A stretch of 15,496 bases of DNA from DATGKR01 sp035294565 (GCA_035294565.1 DATGKR010000138.1:1-15496); one strand, 5' to 3'. Shown: positions 1 through 6,234, counted from the stretch's first letter. Translations and numbers: made by a program. Notes: a model not told the origin generated them from the sequence alone.

Positions 1-1040
1 TCACCACCAATGTCAACACCTTCCGCCCCGGGCAGGTAGCGCGCCGCTACGTCCACCCCACGCACCGACGGCAGGGCCTGGGGCAGGAGCGAGTGCTGGA
101 GCGTCTCGGCCACCGAACGCTGCTCGGCGTAGAGGGCGGCCAGGCGCTCGCTGAGCGCCTCGGCGTAGCGGCGTCGGCGGGTCAGGTACCCGGCCACGGT
201 GACGCTCGCCAGCGTCAGAGCAAGGCCGCCGGCGAGCGCGATCCACGGCAGGACCCGCGACGAGGTGGGCGCCAACGGCTGGAGGGGGGTGGCGACCAGG
301 GTGAGGACCGTGTCGCCGAAGGGGACGGTCACCGTCGCCCGGGTGCCCGTTATCGGCGTGGGAACCGAAGACTCGATCAGATGGGAACGGCCCAGGCGGG
401 ACCCCAGGTAGAGGGCTATGCCCAGCTGGTGGTAGGGGGAGGAGGGGGGAACCGTTATCCGCTTGCCGGGCGGAAGATCGCTCTCCCCGTAGACGATGTA
501 GCCGGCAGGGTTCGGCTCGTCCAGCGCGTAGCCGACCCTCGGCGGCGATCCGGGCAGGATATTTGTCACTTGCAGTGTCGTGCTCGGCGTGACGCTGGCG
601 AAGAACGGGCGCCCCGCCGAGCCGTCGGAGGCCAGCCGGGGCTTGGAGAAGGCGTAGGTGAGCAGCCTGGTGCCGCCGGCGGTGCGCTGCCACAAAGACA
701 CCGACGCCAGCTTGACGCCGGCGATGTGGTTGGACACGAAGCGGTCGAAGGTGGCCGGTGAGCCCGTGTCGACGGCGACGGTGAGCGCGTCGGCCAGCTG
801 CGACTCGATCCCCGGCAGGGCGGCGCTCAGCGTCGAGGCGGTCTGGCGCGCCTGGAGTGCCAGCAGACTGGAGGTGCTGCGGTCGTTGGCGGTGAAGGCC
901 GCCCAGCTGAGCACCGCAGTTATTGCCAGTCCTACTGCCATCACTGCGCCAGTCAGCGGCCTGGGCTTCCACCACGCCTCCGGCCGCGGCAGTCCAACGT
1001 CCCTGTCACCTGCTGCGGGGCCTGCCCCCCTCGTCGCCAC
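1..1040 (-). CDS. SpoIIE/RsbU-type PP2C phosphatase, membrane sensor part (3' end cut by window)
   Basis: This is a partial gene read on the minus strand from a GTG at 1040 and running off the left edge. About 346 codons are visible. The seen protein has a short cytoplasmic N-terminus and a first membrane segment near residues 29-49 (RPLTGAVMAVGLAITAVLSW). A roughly 210-residue extracytoplasmic domain follows, then a second membrane segment near 263-284 followed by RRRRY. The protein ends in SVAETLQHSLLPQALP and VDVAARYLPGAEGVDIGG, the hallmark entry into the SpoIIE-type PP2C phosphatase domain. The next expected residues (DWYD, metal ligands) lie outside the window. Such proteins dephosphorylate anti-sigma-factor antagonists in partner-switching stress signalling. 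The sensor domain resembles CHASE domains in size and layout, but its ligand is unknown. The reading frame is open through the edge. The next in-frame ATG (941) would cut the first membrane segment, so GTG 1040 is preferred. Confidence 0.88.
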   Translation of the reverse strand, partial: MATRGAGPAAGDRDVGLPRPEAWWKPRPLTGAVMAVGLAITAVLSWAAFTANDRSTSSLLALQARQTASTLSAALPGIESQLADALTVAVDTGSPATFDRFVSNHIAGVKLASVSLWQRTAGGTRLLTYAFSKPRLASDGSAGRPFFASVTPSTTLQVTNILPGSPPRVGYALDEPNPAGYIVYGESDLPPGKRITVPPSSPYHQLGIALYLGSRLGRSHLIESSVPTPITGTRATVTVPFGDTVLTLVATPLQPLAPTSSRVLPWIALAGGLALTLASVTVAGYLTRRRRYAEALSERLAALYAEQRSVAETLQHSLLPQALPSVRGVDVAARYLPGAEGVDIGG

Positions 1041-1047
1041 GTCAAGC

Positions 1048-1053
1048 TTTATA
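1048..1053 (-). promoter_or_regulatory. -10 box (TATAAA) for a leaderless phosphatase transcript
   Basis: Read on the minus strand, TATAAA lies 7 bases upstream of the GTG at 1040. That places the transcription start at or next to the start codon, and no Shine-Dalgarno sequence is present in between. Leaderless transcripts of this kind are common in actinobacteria. No clear -35 box was found. The placement supports GTG 1040 as the start. Confidence 0.45.
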
Positions 1054-1102
1054 GCCCGCCGGCCGGTCCCTTGGACGGATCGGCCCCACCGGGCCGGGTG
1101 CT

Positions 1103-1570
1103 TCAGGGCTCGAGTGCGCCTTTCAACTCGTCCAGGCGACGCCGGTCGAGGGAGTACCAGACCCACCTGCCGCGGCGGTCTCCTTTGACCAGGCCGGCGT
1201 CGCTCAAGATCCTGAGGTGGTGCGAGACGGTGCCCTGAGTCTTGCCCAGCGGCCCGATCAGCTCGCACACGCACACCTCCCCGGAGGGGGCCGCCGCCAA
1301 CATGGACAGGACCCTGAGGCGCGCCGGGTCGCCGAGTGCGTGGAAGCCCCGCGCCAGGCGGGCCGCCTCGCCGGCGCCGAGCGGGGCGGCCAGCACAGAA
1401 GGGCAGCACTCGCCGGCGTCCGCCATCCCACCCATGCTGGCGGCTGGCGGGCTTTCGTCTAGCCGGGCGGCGGCTAGCGGGCCTTCGTCTCGCCGGGCGG
1501 CGGCGCCCGGCGCATCGACCCTCTCCGGTGTCCTGCTGGCCGACTGTCGAACCCCACCTCTGACCACCAT
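1103..1570 (-). CDS. arsR: ArsR-family arsenite-responsive repressor
   Basis: This 155-residue winged-helix repressor is divergent from the arsI-acr3-arsC operon and should repress both it and itself until As(III) binds. The ATG at 1570 is chosen because a strong Shine-Dalgarno (GGGAGG, 5-6 bases upstream) precedes it. The longer start at 1639 would run through the operator, and ATG 1435 has no ribosome site. Residues 1-52 are a low-complexity Ala/Arg extension carrying two copies of a ten-residue repeat. The ArsR fold follows: ECCPSVLAAPL (Cys55, Cys56), FHALGDPARLRVLSML, EVCVCELIGPLG (Cys100, Cys102) and the recognition helix TQGTVSHHLRILSDAGLV, then the wing RRGRWVWYSL. A Cys pair plus one more Cys form the arsenite site in Corynebacterium-type ArsR; here Cys55, Cys56 and Cys100 or Cys102 are the likely ligands. 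Confidence 0.9.
   Translation of the reverse strand: MVVRGGVRQSASRTPERVDAPGAAARRDEGPLAAARLDESPPAASMGGMADAGECCPSVLAAPLGAGEAARLARGFHALGDPARLRVLSMLAAAPSGEVCVCELIGPLGKTQGTVSHHLRILSDAGLVKGDRRGRWVWYSLDRRRLDELKGALEP
1441..1500. repeat. 30-bp tandem repeat, two copies, inside arsR
   Basis: Two adjacent 30-bp units (1441-1470 and 1471-1500) match at 27 of 30 positions; a fragment of a third unit begins at 1501. On the arsR strand each unit encodes ten residues of the pattern R(R/L)DE(G/S)P(L/P)AA, within the N-terminal extension. The length is a multiple of three, so the repeat can expand or contract without breaking the frame. Confidence 0.8.
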
Positions 1571-1587
1571 CTCACCCTCCCTTTGCC

Positions 1588-1641
1588 CATTGACAAACGT
1601 GATTGTATCGACGATCATCATTGCATCGACAACTGTCAATG
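1588..1641. promoter_or_regulatory. Divergent arsR / arsI promoter and operator
   Basis: Two identical octamers face each other, CATTGACA at 1588-1595 and TGTCAATG at 1634-1641. Each contains a consensus TTGACA -35 hexamer, one per strand. For arsI, TTGACA (1590-1595) is followed after 17 bases by GATCAT (1613-1618) as a -10. For arsR, TACAAT read on minus at 1607-1602 is the best -10, with TTGTCG (1632-1627) upstream of it. Between the octamers lie two near-identical direct repeats, ATTGTATCGAC (1602-1612) and ATTGCATCGAC (1620-1630), 18 bp apart, and the palindrome ATCGACGAT (1607-1615). These are the likely ArsR binding sites. The region is markedly AT-richer than its surroundings. Confidence 0.7.
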
Positions 1642-1659
1642 CTATCAGGAGGGTGTGCC

Positions 1660-2067
1660 GTGCCCCGAGTCCAGCTGGCCTTGAACGTTTCCGACCTCGA
1701 CGAAGCCGTCTCCTTCTACTCGAAGCTCTTCGACGCCGAGCCGGCGAAGCTGCGCCCCGGCTACGCCAACTTCGCCCTCGCCGACCCTCCCCTCAAGCTG
1801 GTGCTCATCGAGGATCCCAGCCAGGCTCCCGGCTCCCTGAACCACCTGGGTGTCGAGGTCGCCTCCACCGCGGAGGTGGCCGCCGCCCAGGCCCGCCTGG
1901 CCGCGGCCGGGCTGCCCACCATGGTGGAGGAGCAGACGGCTTGCTGCTACGCGGTCCAGGACAAGGTCTGGACCGCCGGCCCCGGCGGCGAGCCGTGGGA
2001 GATCTACACCGTCCTCGCCGACGCCGACGTCCCCGCCGCGAGCACGGCCAGCGGTTGTTGCACGTGA
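1660..2067 (+). CDS. arsI: ArsI/CadI-type glyoxalase-fold C-As lyase (organoarsenical demethylase)
   Basis: This 135-residue VOC-fold protein starts at GTG 1660, behind a strong AGGAGGG at 1647-1653. It begins PRVQLALNVSDLDEAVSFYS and keeps the ArsI/CadI signature RPGYANFALADPPLKLVLIE, LNHLGVEV, TACCYAVQDKVW and GEPWEIYTVLADADV. The adjacent Cys95-Cys96 pair is the trivalent-arsenic binding site in ArsI. Gln5, His62 and Glu114 occupy the Fe(II) ligand positions expected for the family. A second Cys pair ends the protein (GCCT). ArsI cleaves the C-As bond of methylarsenite with oxygen, giving As(III). Mycobacterial CadI, a metal-induced relative, is the alternative name. The gene overlaps the next by 4 bp (GTGA), so it is translationally coupled to the arsenite exporter that would remove its product. 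Confidence 0.9.
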   Translation: MPRVQLALNVSDLDEAVSFYSKLFDAEPAKLRPGYANFALADPPLKLVLIEDPSQAPGSLNHLGVEVASTAEVAAAQARLAAAGLPTMVEEQTACCYAVQDKVWTAGPGGEPWEIYTVLADADVPAASTASGCCT

Positions 2068-3176
2068 GCGACGTCGCAACCGAGCGGCCTGCGCCGCCAG
2101 TCGCCGGCGGCCCATACGTCCCGCGGCGGCTTCGCGTCGTGGACAGGTTCCTCCCCGTTTGGATCCTCCTGGCCATGGCCGCCGGGATAAGCCTCGGCCG
2201 GGCCGTCCCGGGCCTCGACCGCCACCTCGACGCGATCCAGGTCACTTCCGGCACATCCCTCCCCATCTTCGTAGGGCTGCTGGTCATGATGTACCCGGTG
2301 CTGGCGAAGGTCCGCTACGGCCGGCTCGGATCGGTCACCCGGGACCGGCGCATGCTCGTCTCGTCTCTGGCCCTCAACTGGCTGGTCGGCCCGGCCGTCA
2401 TGTTCGCCCTCGCCTGGCTGATGCTGCCCGACCAGCCCGCGTACCGGACCGGGCTGATCATCGTCGGTCTGGCGCGCTGTATCGCCATGGTGCTCGTGTG
2501 GAACGACCTGTCGTGCGGGGACCGCGAGGCGGCCGCCGTGCTCGTGGCGCTCAACTCGCTGTTCCAGATGCTCATGTTCTCGGTGCTCGGCTGGTTCTAC
2601 CTGCAGATCCTCCCCGGCTGGCTCGGGCTGCCCGCCACCGGGGTGCAGCTTTCGATTGGGCGGATTGCGCAGACCGTCGCCGTCTTCCTCGGGGCTCCGC
2701 TGGTCGCCGGGTTCCTCACCCGCGCCGCCGGGGAGCGGGCCAGGGGCCGCGACTGGTACGAGACGAGGCTCCTCCCCCGGCTCGGCCCCTTCGCCCTGTA
2801 CGGCCTGCTCTACACGATCGTCATCCTCTTCGCCCTCCAGGGCCGCACGATCAGCACCCACCCCGCCCAGGTGGCCCGCATCGCCCTGCCGCTGCTGGCC
2901 TACTTCGCGATCATGTGGTCCGGGGGCTTCCTGGTGGGCCGGCGTATCGGGTTGTCCTACGAGCGGACCGCCACGCTGGCGTTCACCGCAGCCGGCAACA
3001 ACTTCGAGCTGGCCATCGCTGTGGCCATCGGCGTGTTCGGCGTGACGAGCGGCGAGGCGCTCGCCGGTGTCGTCGGCCCGCTGATCGAGGTTCCGGTCCT
3101 CGTCTCGCTGGTGTACGTGGCGCTTTGGGCGCGCCGCCGCTTTTGGGCGCCGGCCGGCGGGGAGGTCGAGGGGTGA
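2064..3176 (+). CDS. acr3: Acr3-family arsenite efflux permease
   Basis: This 370-residue integral membrane protein starts at GTG 2064, overlapping the arsI stop. After a 27-residue cytoplasmic tail the hydrophobic segments begin (VDRFLPVWILLAMAAGISLG), and about ten membrane spans can be counted, as in Acr3. Family signatures are GLARCIAMVLVWNDLSCGD (Cys139, the conserved functional cysteine of Acr3), AGNNFELAIAVAIGVFG near residues 311-327, and GPLIEVPVLVSLVYVAL near 338-354 with the conserved Glu342. Acr3 exports As(OH)3 using the proton gradient. It is coupled to arsC by another GTGA overlap, so reduction and efflux are made together. Confidence 0.95.
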   Translation: MSDVATERPAPPVAGGPYVPRRLRVVDRFLPVWILLAMAAGISLGRAVPGLDRHLDAIQVTSGTSLPIFVGLLVMMYPVLAKVRYGRLGSVTRDRRMLVSSLALNWLVGPAVMFALAWLMLPDQPAYRTGLIIVGLARCIAMVLVWNDLSCGDREAAAVLVALNSLFQMLMFSVLGWFYLQILPGWLGLPATGVQLSIGRIAQTVAVFLGAPLVAGFLTRAAGERARGRDWYETRLLPRLGPFALYGLLYTIVILFALQGRTISTHPAQVARIALPLLAYFAIMWSGGFLVGRRIGLSYERTATLAFTAAGNNFELAIAVAIGVFGVTSGEALAGVVGPLIEVPVLVSLVYVALWARRRFWAPAGGEVEG

Positions 3177-3589
3177 CCGCCAGGCCGGTGGTGTTGTTCC
3201 TGTGCGTGCACAACTCCGGGCGGAGCGTGGCCGCGAGGCTCCTCCTCGAGTTCTACGCCGGGGGACGCGTCGAGGTCCGCTCTGCAGGGTCGGAGCCGGC
3301 GGAGCAGCTCAACCCATCTGTTGTCGCGGTGCTCGGCGAGCGGGGGCTGGACGCGTCCGCAGAGCTTCCGAAGCGGCTCACCGACCGTGACGCGCGCGAC
3401 GCCGACGTGGTGGTCACCATGGGCTGCGGCGACACCTGCGCCTACTACCCCGGGAAGCACTACCTCGACTGGGACGTCCGCGACCCCGCCGGCCTTCCCG
3501 TGGAGGAGGTCCGGCCCATCGTCGACGACATCGACCGGCGCGTCCGCGCCCTGCTCGGCGAGCTGCTCTCCGGCGACTCGGCGCCCTGA
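3173..3589 (+). CDS. arsC: Low-molecular-weight-phosphatase-type arsenate reductase
   Basis: This 138-residue protein starts at GTG 3173, overlapping the acr3 stop. It has the P-loop CX5R(S) as CVHNSGRS (Cys11, Arg17) near the N-terminus and the acid Asp104 in the DP motif (DVRDPAGLPVEEV). MGCGDTCAYYPGKHY contains Cys85 and Cys89. This arrangement matches actinobacterial ArsC enzymes, which reduce arsenate through mycothiol and mycoredoxin, rather than the thioredoxin-linked triple-Cys form. That coenzyme assignment is inferred from similarity. It reduces As(V) to As(III), the substrate of the exporter upstream, and is the last gene of the operon. The next gene is convergent, 53 bases away, and no clear rho-independent terminator separates them. 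Confidence 0.93.
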   Translation: MTARPVVLFLCVHNSGRSVAARLLLEFYAGGRVEVRSAGSEPAEQLNPSVVAVLGERGLDASAELPKRLTDRDARDADVVVTMGCGDTCAYYPGKHYLDWDVRDPAGLPVEEVRPIVDDIDRRVRALLGELLSGDSAP

Positions 3590-3642
3590 AAGAGCGCCTC
3601 GCGGGGAGCTCCGCGCCTGCCTCGTGCTCAGCGCCGCGGCTG

Positions 3643-4014
3643 CTAGGCGGTCATCAGCTCGAAGAGGTGCCCGTCGGGATCGTCGAAGTACACGCCGCGC
3701 CCGCCACGCCGGTCGTTGACCTCGCCCGGCCGGCTGCGCCCCGGGTCGGCATAGGTGGCCACCCCGGCTGCCAGCAGGCGGCCGTAAGCGCCGTCGAACG
3801 TCTCCTCGTCGACCAGAAAGGCGATGTGCATCGGCCGCACGTCACGGGCGTCGTCGAAGTCGAGGGTCACTCCCCCGACCTGCACGGGCTGGAAGTGGCC
3901 CGCGGCCGGGCTCGGTTCGAGACCCAACACCCCGGCCAGGAAGCGAGCCGACGCCTTCTTGTCGGTTGCGGGGACGATCAGGTGGTTGACCTCGACGCCC
4001 ATGGCTGCATCCAT
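3643..4014 (-). CDS. Small VOC (glyoxalase/bleomycin-resistance fold) protein
   Basis: This 123-residue single VOC domain is read on the minus strand from ATG 4014; ATG 4002 is an alternative and neither has a strong ribosome site. It shows two babab modules: VEVNHLIVPATDKKASARFL with His11 and FQPVQVGGVTLDFDD, then MHIAFLVDEETFDGAYGRLL with His63 and GRGVYFDDPDGHLFELMT with Glu119. His11, His63 and Glu119 form the usual divalent-metal site of the superfamily. The substrate cannot be told from sequence. It lacks the CCYA motif of ArsI and sits convergent to arsC, so it need not belong to arsenic resistance. Confidence 0.83.
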   Translation of the reverse strand: MDAAMGVEVNHLIVPATDKKASARFLAGVLGLEPSPAAGHFQPVQVGGVTLDFDDARDVRPMHIAFLVDEETFDGAYGRLLAAGVATYADPGRSRPGEVNDRRGGRGVYFDDPDGHLFELMTA

Positions 4015-4125
4015 TGTTGTCCACCCGAGCGGGCGCGTCCACTGCCGCCCTCTGCCGGCCAGATTCGCGGCCGATCCACCGAACCCAGTGCTGCCCGACC
4101 CCTCCGCCGGGCGCGGCGCCTTGGT

Positions 4126-4159
4126 TACGCTCTCGGCATCCGCACCGACCAGGGAGGGG
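4126..4159 (+). promoter_or_regulatory. Probable promoter -10 and Shine-Dalgarno of the ABC exporter operon
   Basis: TACGCT (4126-4131) fits the TAnnnT -10 pattern. A purine-rich AGGGAGGGG ribosome site follows at 4151-4159, directly before GTG 4161 rather than before the ABC gene's ATG at 4193. No confident -35 was found. Confidence 0.35.
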
Positions 4160-4160
4160 C

Positions 4161-4196
4161 GTGACCGGACGAGACGAGGCGGTGGCCGCCGGATGA
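4161..4196 (+). CDS. Possible 11-codon leader ORF coupled to the ABC gene
   Basis: GTG 4161 follows a strong AGGGAGGGG almost immediately and reads VTGRDEAVAAG before a TGA at 4194-4196. That stop overlaps the ATG (4193) of the ABC ATPase as ATGA. The ABC start itself has only the weak CGCCGG upstream. Coupling through this leader would explain how the ABC gene is initiated. No function is assigned to the peptide. It may instead mean that ribosomes load at 4161 by chance. Confidence 0.3.
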   Translation: MTGRDEAVAAG

Positions 4197-5179
4197 CCAG
4201 GACGTCGGGGCCCGACGCCGGGCGACGCTCGGCGGGGGGCGGCCCGGCGCTCGTGGTGGAGCATCTGAGCAAGCGCTTCGGAGAGAGGACGGCCTTCGAG
4301 GACGTGTCGTTCGAGGTCGGTTACGGGGAGGTGTTCGGGTTCCTCGGGCCCAACGGGGCGGGCAAGACGACCACGGTCCGCGCCCTCGGGACCCTGGTGG
4401 CGCCGACGTCGGGCTCGGCCGTCGTGGCGGGGATCCCGCTCAGCATGGACAACGGCCCGGCCATCAGGGCGCGCATCTCGATCATGCCCGAGACACCGGG
4501 GCTGTACATGCGGCTGAGCGTCGCCGAGAACCTTCAGTTCTTCGCCGGGCTCTACGAGCTCGACGCCGCCGAAGCCCGCATCGAGGGGGCGCTCGAAGCC
4601 GTCAACCTGTCAGGGCGTGCCGACGACACGTGCGGATCCCTGTCAAAGGGGCTCCGCCAGCGGGTGGCCCTCGCCCGCGCCCTCTTGAACGACCCGGCGG
4701 TGCTGTTCCTCGACGAACCCACGTCGGGCCTCGACCCGGTCGCCACCCGGGAAGTGCACGAGCTGATCACCTCTCTGCGCCAGCGGGGCGTCACGATCTT
4801 CCTCACCACCCACCGGCTGGAGGAGGCAGAGAGGCTCTGCGACCGGGTTGCCATCTTGAACACCACTCTTCGCATGATCGGCCGGCCGTCCGAGCTTCGC
4901 GAGCTTCTCTTCGCCCGGACCCTGGAGGTCCGCACCGGCGCCCCCCTCGGCGACCCCGCCGCGGTGTTCGGCGGCCTCCCTGGTGTCGAGCACTGGGAGC
5001 GCACCCCGTCGGGCTCCTACACGCTGACCGTCACTGATCCCGACGCCGCAGCACCCGGAGTGGCCCGGGCCCTGGTGGCCGCCGGATCCGACATCTGCTC
5101 GATCGCCGAATCCCGCCACTCACTGGAAGACGTCTACCTCCAGCTCGTCGCCGAGGACGTCGAGGCCTCCCGGGGATGA
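4193..5179 (+). CDS. ABC-2-type transporter ATP-binding protein
   Basis: This 328-residue cytoplasmic ATPase drives the permease encoded next. After an 18-residue polar lead the domain begins ALVVEHLSKRFGERTAFEDVSF. Seen motifs are Walker A GPNGAGKTT (52-60), the signature LSKGLRQR (150-157), Walker B LFLDEP (171-176, catalytic Glu175), D-loop SGLDP and the switch His207 in LTTHRLEEAERL. The Q-loop reads IMPETPGLYMRLSVAEN with Glu100 where Gln is usual, a variant seen in some multidrug/CcmA-type ABC-2 ATPases. The last 100 residues form a regulatory tail typical of drug or antibiotic exporters (EDVYLQLV near the end). ATG 4193 is used because upstream codons lack family similarity. It overlaps the permease by 4 bp (ATGA). 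The substrate is unknown. Confidence 0.92.
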   Translation: MTRTSGPDAGRRSAGGGPALVVEHLSKRFGERTAFEDVSFEVGYGEVFGFLGPNGAGKTTTVRALGTLVAPTSGSAVVAGIPLSMDNGPAIRARISIMPETPGLYMRLSVAENLQFFAGLYELDAAEARIEGALEAVNLSGRADDTCGSLSKGLRQRVALARALLNDPAVLFLDEPTSGLDPVATREVHELITSLRQRGVTIFLTTHRLEEAERLCDRVAILNTTLRMIGRPSELRELLFARTLEVRTGAPLGDPAAVFGGLPGVEHWERTPSGSYTLTVTDPDAAAPGVARALVAAGSDICSIAESRHSLEDVYLQLVAEDVEASRG

Positions 5180-5919
5180 ACGCCACCGGCTTCAGCTGGA
5201 CCAGGGTCGGGGCGATCCTCCGCAAGGAACTGCGCGAGTACCGGCGCAACCGCTTCGTCGTGGTGACGACCATGGCGGTCTTGCCCGTCGTGTTCATCCT
5301 CGTTCCGACCATCGAGCTGATCGCCATCAGGACCTCGCTCTCCGGCTCCAAGCTGAACACCAGGATCGGGCTGTCGCTGGTGTACATGCTGATCATCCCG
5401 GCCGTTGTCCCCTCGGTGCTCGCCGCCTACTCGATGATCGGTGAACGCGAGCAGGGAACCCTCGAGGCCGTCCTCATAACCCCCGTCCACGAGGAGGAGA
5501 TGCTGATCGGCAAGGCCTTCGCCGCGCTCCTCCCAGCGCTCGCAGTCGCCTATGCCGTCTTCGGCGTCTTCCTGGCCGCCGTCGCCGCCTTCGCGCAGCC
5601 GGCCGTCGTGTCCGCCGTGCTGGAACGCTCCCACCTGCTGGTGCAGCTGTTGTTCACGCCGCTCATCGCCGGTTGGTCGATCTGGATGGGAATCGCCATC
5701 TCCACCCGGGTCAGCGACGTCAGGGCCGCCCAGCAGCTCAGCGTGGTTGCCAACATTCCCCCCGCCGCCATAGCCGCCCTCATGTCCCTCGACGTGATCA
5801 CCCCCAGCCTCGGGCTCGCCCTCGGGATCGCCGCCGGCCTGCTCGCGGTCGACGGCTTGGCCTGGCGGGTTGTCGCCGCAATGTTCGACCGGGAACGGCT
5901 CGTCACCGGCAGGAGATGA
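5176..5919 (+). CDS. ABC-2-type transporter permease
   Basis: This 247-residue membrane protein partners the ATPase it overlaps. A cytoplasmic start (VGAILRKELREYRRNR) carries the coupling-helix pattern typical of ABC-2 permeases. About six hydrophobic segments follow, near residues 27-51, 66-86, 113-140, 151-172, 187-207 and 211-231. The first inter-membrane loop contains MIGEREQGTLEAVLITPVHEEEMLIGK, the conserved ERExGTLExLL-type motif of the family, which docks on the ATPase. The small size suggests that the complex works with two identical permease chains. The cargo, whether lipid, drug or peptide, cannot be inferred. Confidence 0.9.
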   Translation: MNATGFSWTRVGAILRKELREYRRNRFVVVTTMAVLPVVFILVPTIELIAIRTSLSGSKLNTRIGLSLVYMLIIPAVVPSVLAAYSMIGEREQGTLEAVLITPVHEEEMLIGKAFAALLPALAVAYAVFGVFLAAVAAFAQPAVVSAVLERSHLLVQLLFTPLIAGWSIWMGIAISTRVSDVRAAQQLSVVANIPPAAIAALMSLDVITPSLGLALGIAAGLLAVDGLAWRVVAAMFDRERLVTGRR

Positions 5920-5988
5920 CCCCCGGAGGGTCACCTACAGGAGAAGACCCCCAGAGGGTCACCCGCAGGAGGAAACCCCCAGAGTGTC
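5918..5988. repeat. 28-bp tandem hairpin repeat, about 2.5 copies
   Basis: Units begin at 5918, 5946 and 5974, exactly 28 bp apart; the third is partial and diverges after about 12 bases. Each full unit holds the small palindrome GACCC-N5-GGGTC followed by ACC and a CAGGAG stretch. The first unit overlaps the permease stop codon. The array could fold as successive small hairpins on the transcript. It is not followed by a T-run, so it is not an ordinary terminator. Confidence 0.8.
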
Positions 5989-6166
5989 GTTTCGCGCTCC
6001 CGATGTGACTTTCACAAAAATCCCGGGAGCGCGATCCTGCCCAAAACAGGTCGGTTCGCGCTCCAGAGATTCACCGGCGCGATCTCCGGTACCAGATCCG
6101 GCGCGAAACAGGTCGGTTCGCGCTCCAGAGATTCACCAGGGATGCACATCGGGAGCGCGATCCGAC
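5986..6166. repeat. 181-bp inverted-repeat-bounded element with internal direct repeats (REP/MITE-like)
   Basis: The ends, 5986-6007 and 6145-6166, are inverted copies matching at 20 of 22 positions, including a perfect 16-bp core (5992-6007 against 6145-6160). Inside are two perfect 32-bp direct repeats at 6044-6075 and 6106-6137, 62 bp apart, each containing TTCGCGCTCC, the same arm motif as the ends. The complementary motif GGGAGCGCGA occurs at 6025-6034 and 6151-6160, so several alternative hairpins are possible. No open reading frame of note lies inside. No target-site duplication could be seen, so a clustered REP-type intergenic repeat is as likely as a mobile miniature element. Confidence 0.7.
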
Positions 6167-6234
6167 GCAGGGCCCGCCGACAGCCCGGGAGCGGCCGCCG
6201 ACAGGCCGGGGGGCCGCCGGGGCAGGGCCCGCCG
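6167..6234. repeat. GC-rich spacer with 13-bp direct repeat
   Basis: GCAGGGCCCGCCG occurs at 6167-6179 and again at 6222-6234, with a further near-repeat CCGCCGACAG in between (around 6175 and 6195). With the two repeats before it, this completes the 356-base non-coding stretch between the ABC permease and the next gene. I see no gene in that stretch. Confidence 0.55.

Noticed and set aside
13..975. A 320-codon minus-strand frame and a 222-codon plus-strand frame over the phosphatase region
   Set aside because: Both are Arg/Pro/Gly-rich with no domain. The alternative minus frame, open to the edge, gives a clear membrane protein with the SpoIIE entry motif.
1603..1659. Upstream ATG extension of arsI starting at 1603
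   Set aside because: It would code through the operator and direct repeats, and the family starts at PRVQLALNV. GTG 1660 has the strong AGGAGGG.
3599..3615. Hairpin CGCGG-N6-CCGCG after arsC as a terminator
   Set aside because: Five-base stem and no T-run; chance hairpins of this size are common in such GC-rich DNA.
5918..6166. CRISPR array in the repeat region
   Set aside because: The 28-bp units abut with no spacers, and the 32-bp repeat occurs only twice with a spacer that itself contains repeat motifs. No cas gene is near.
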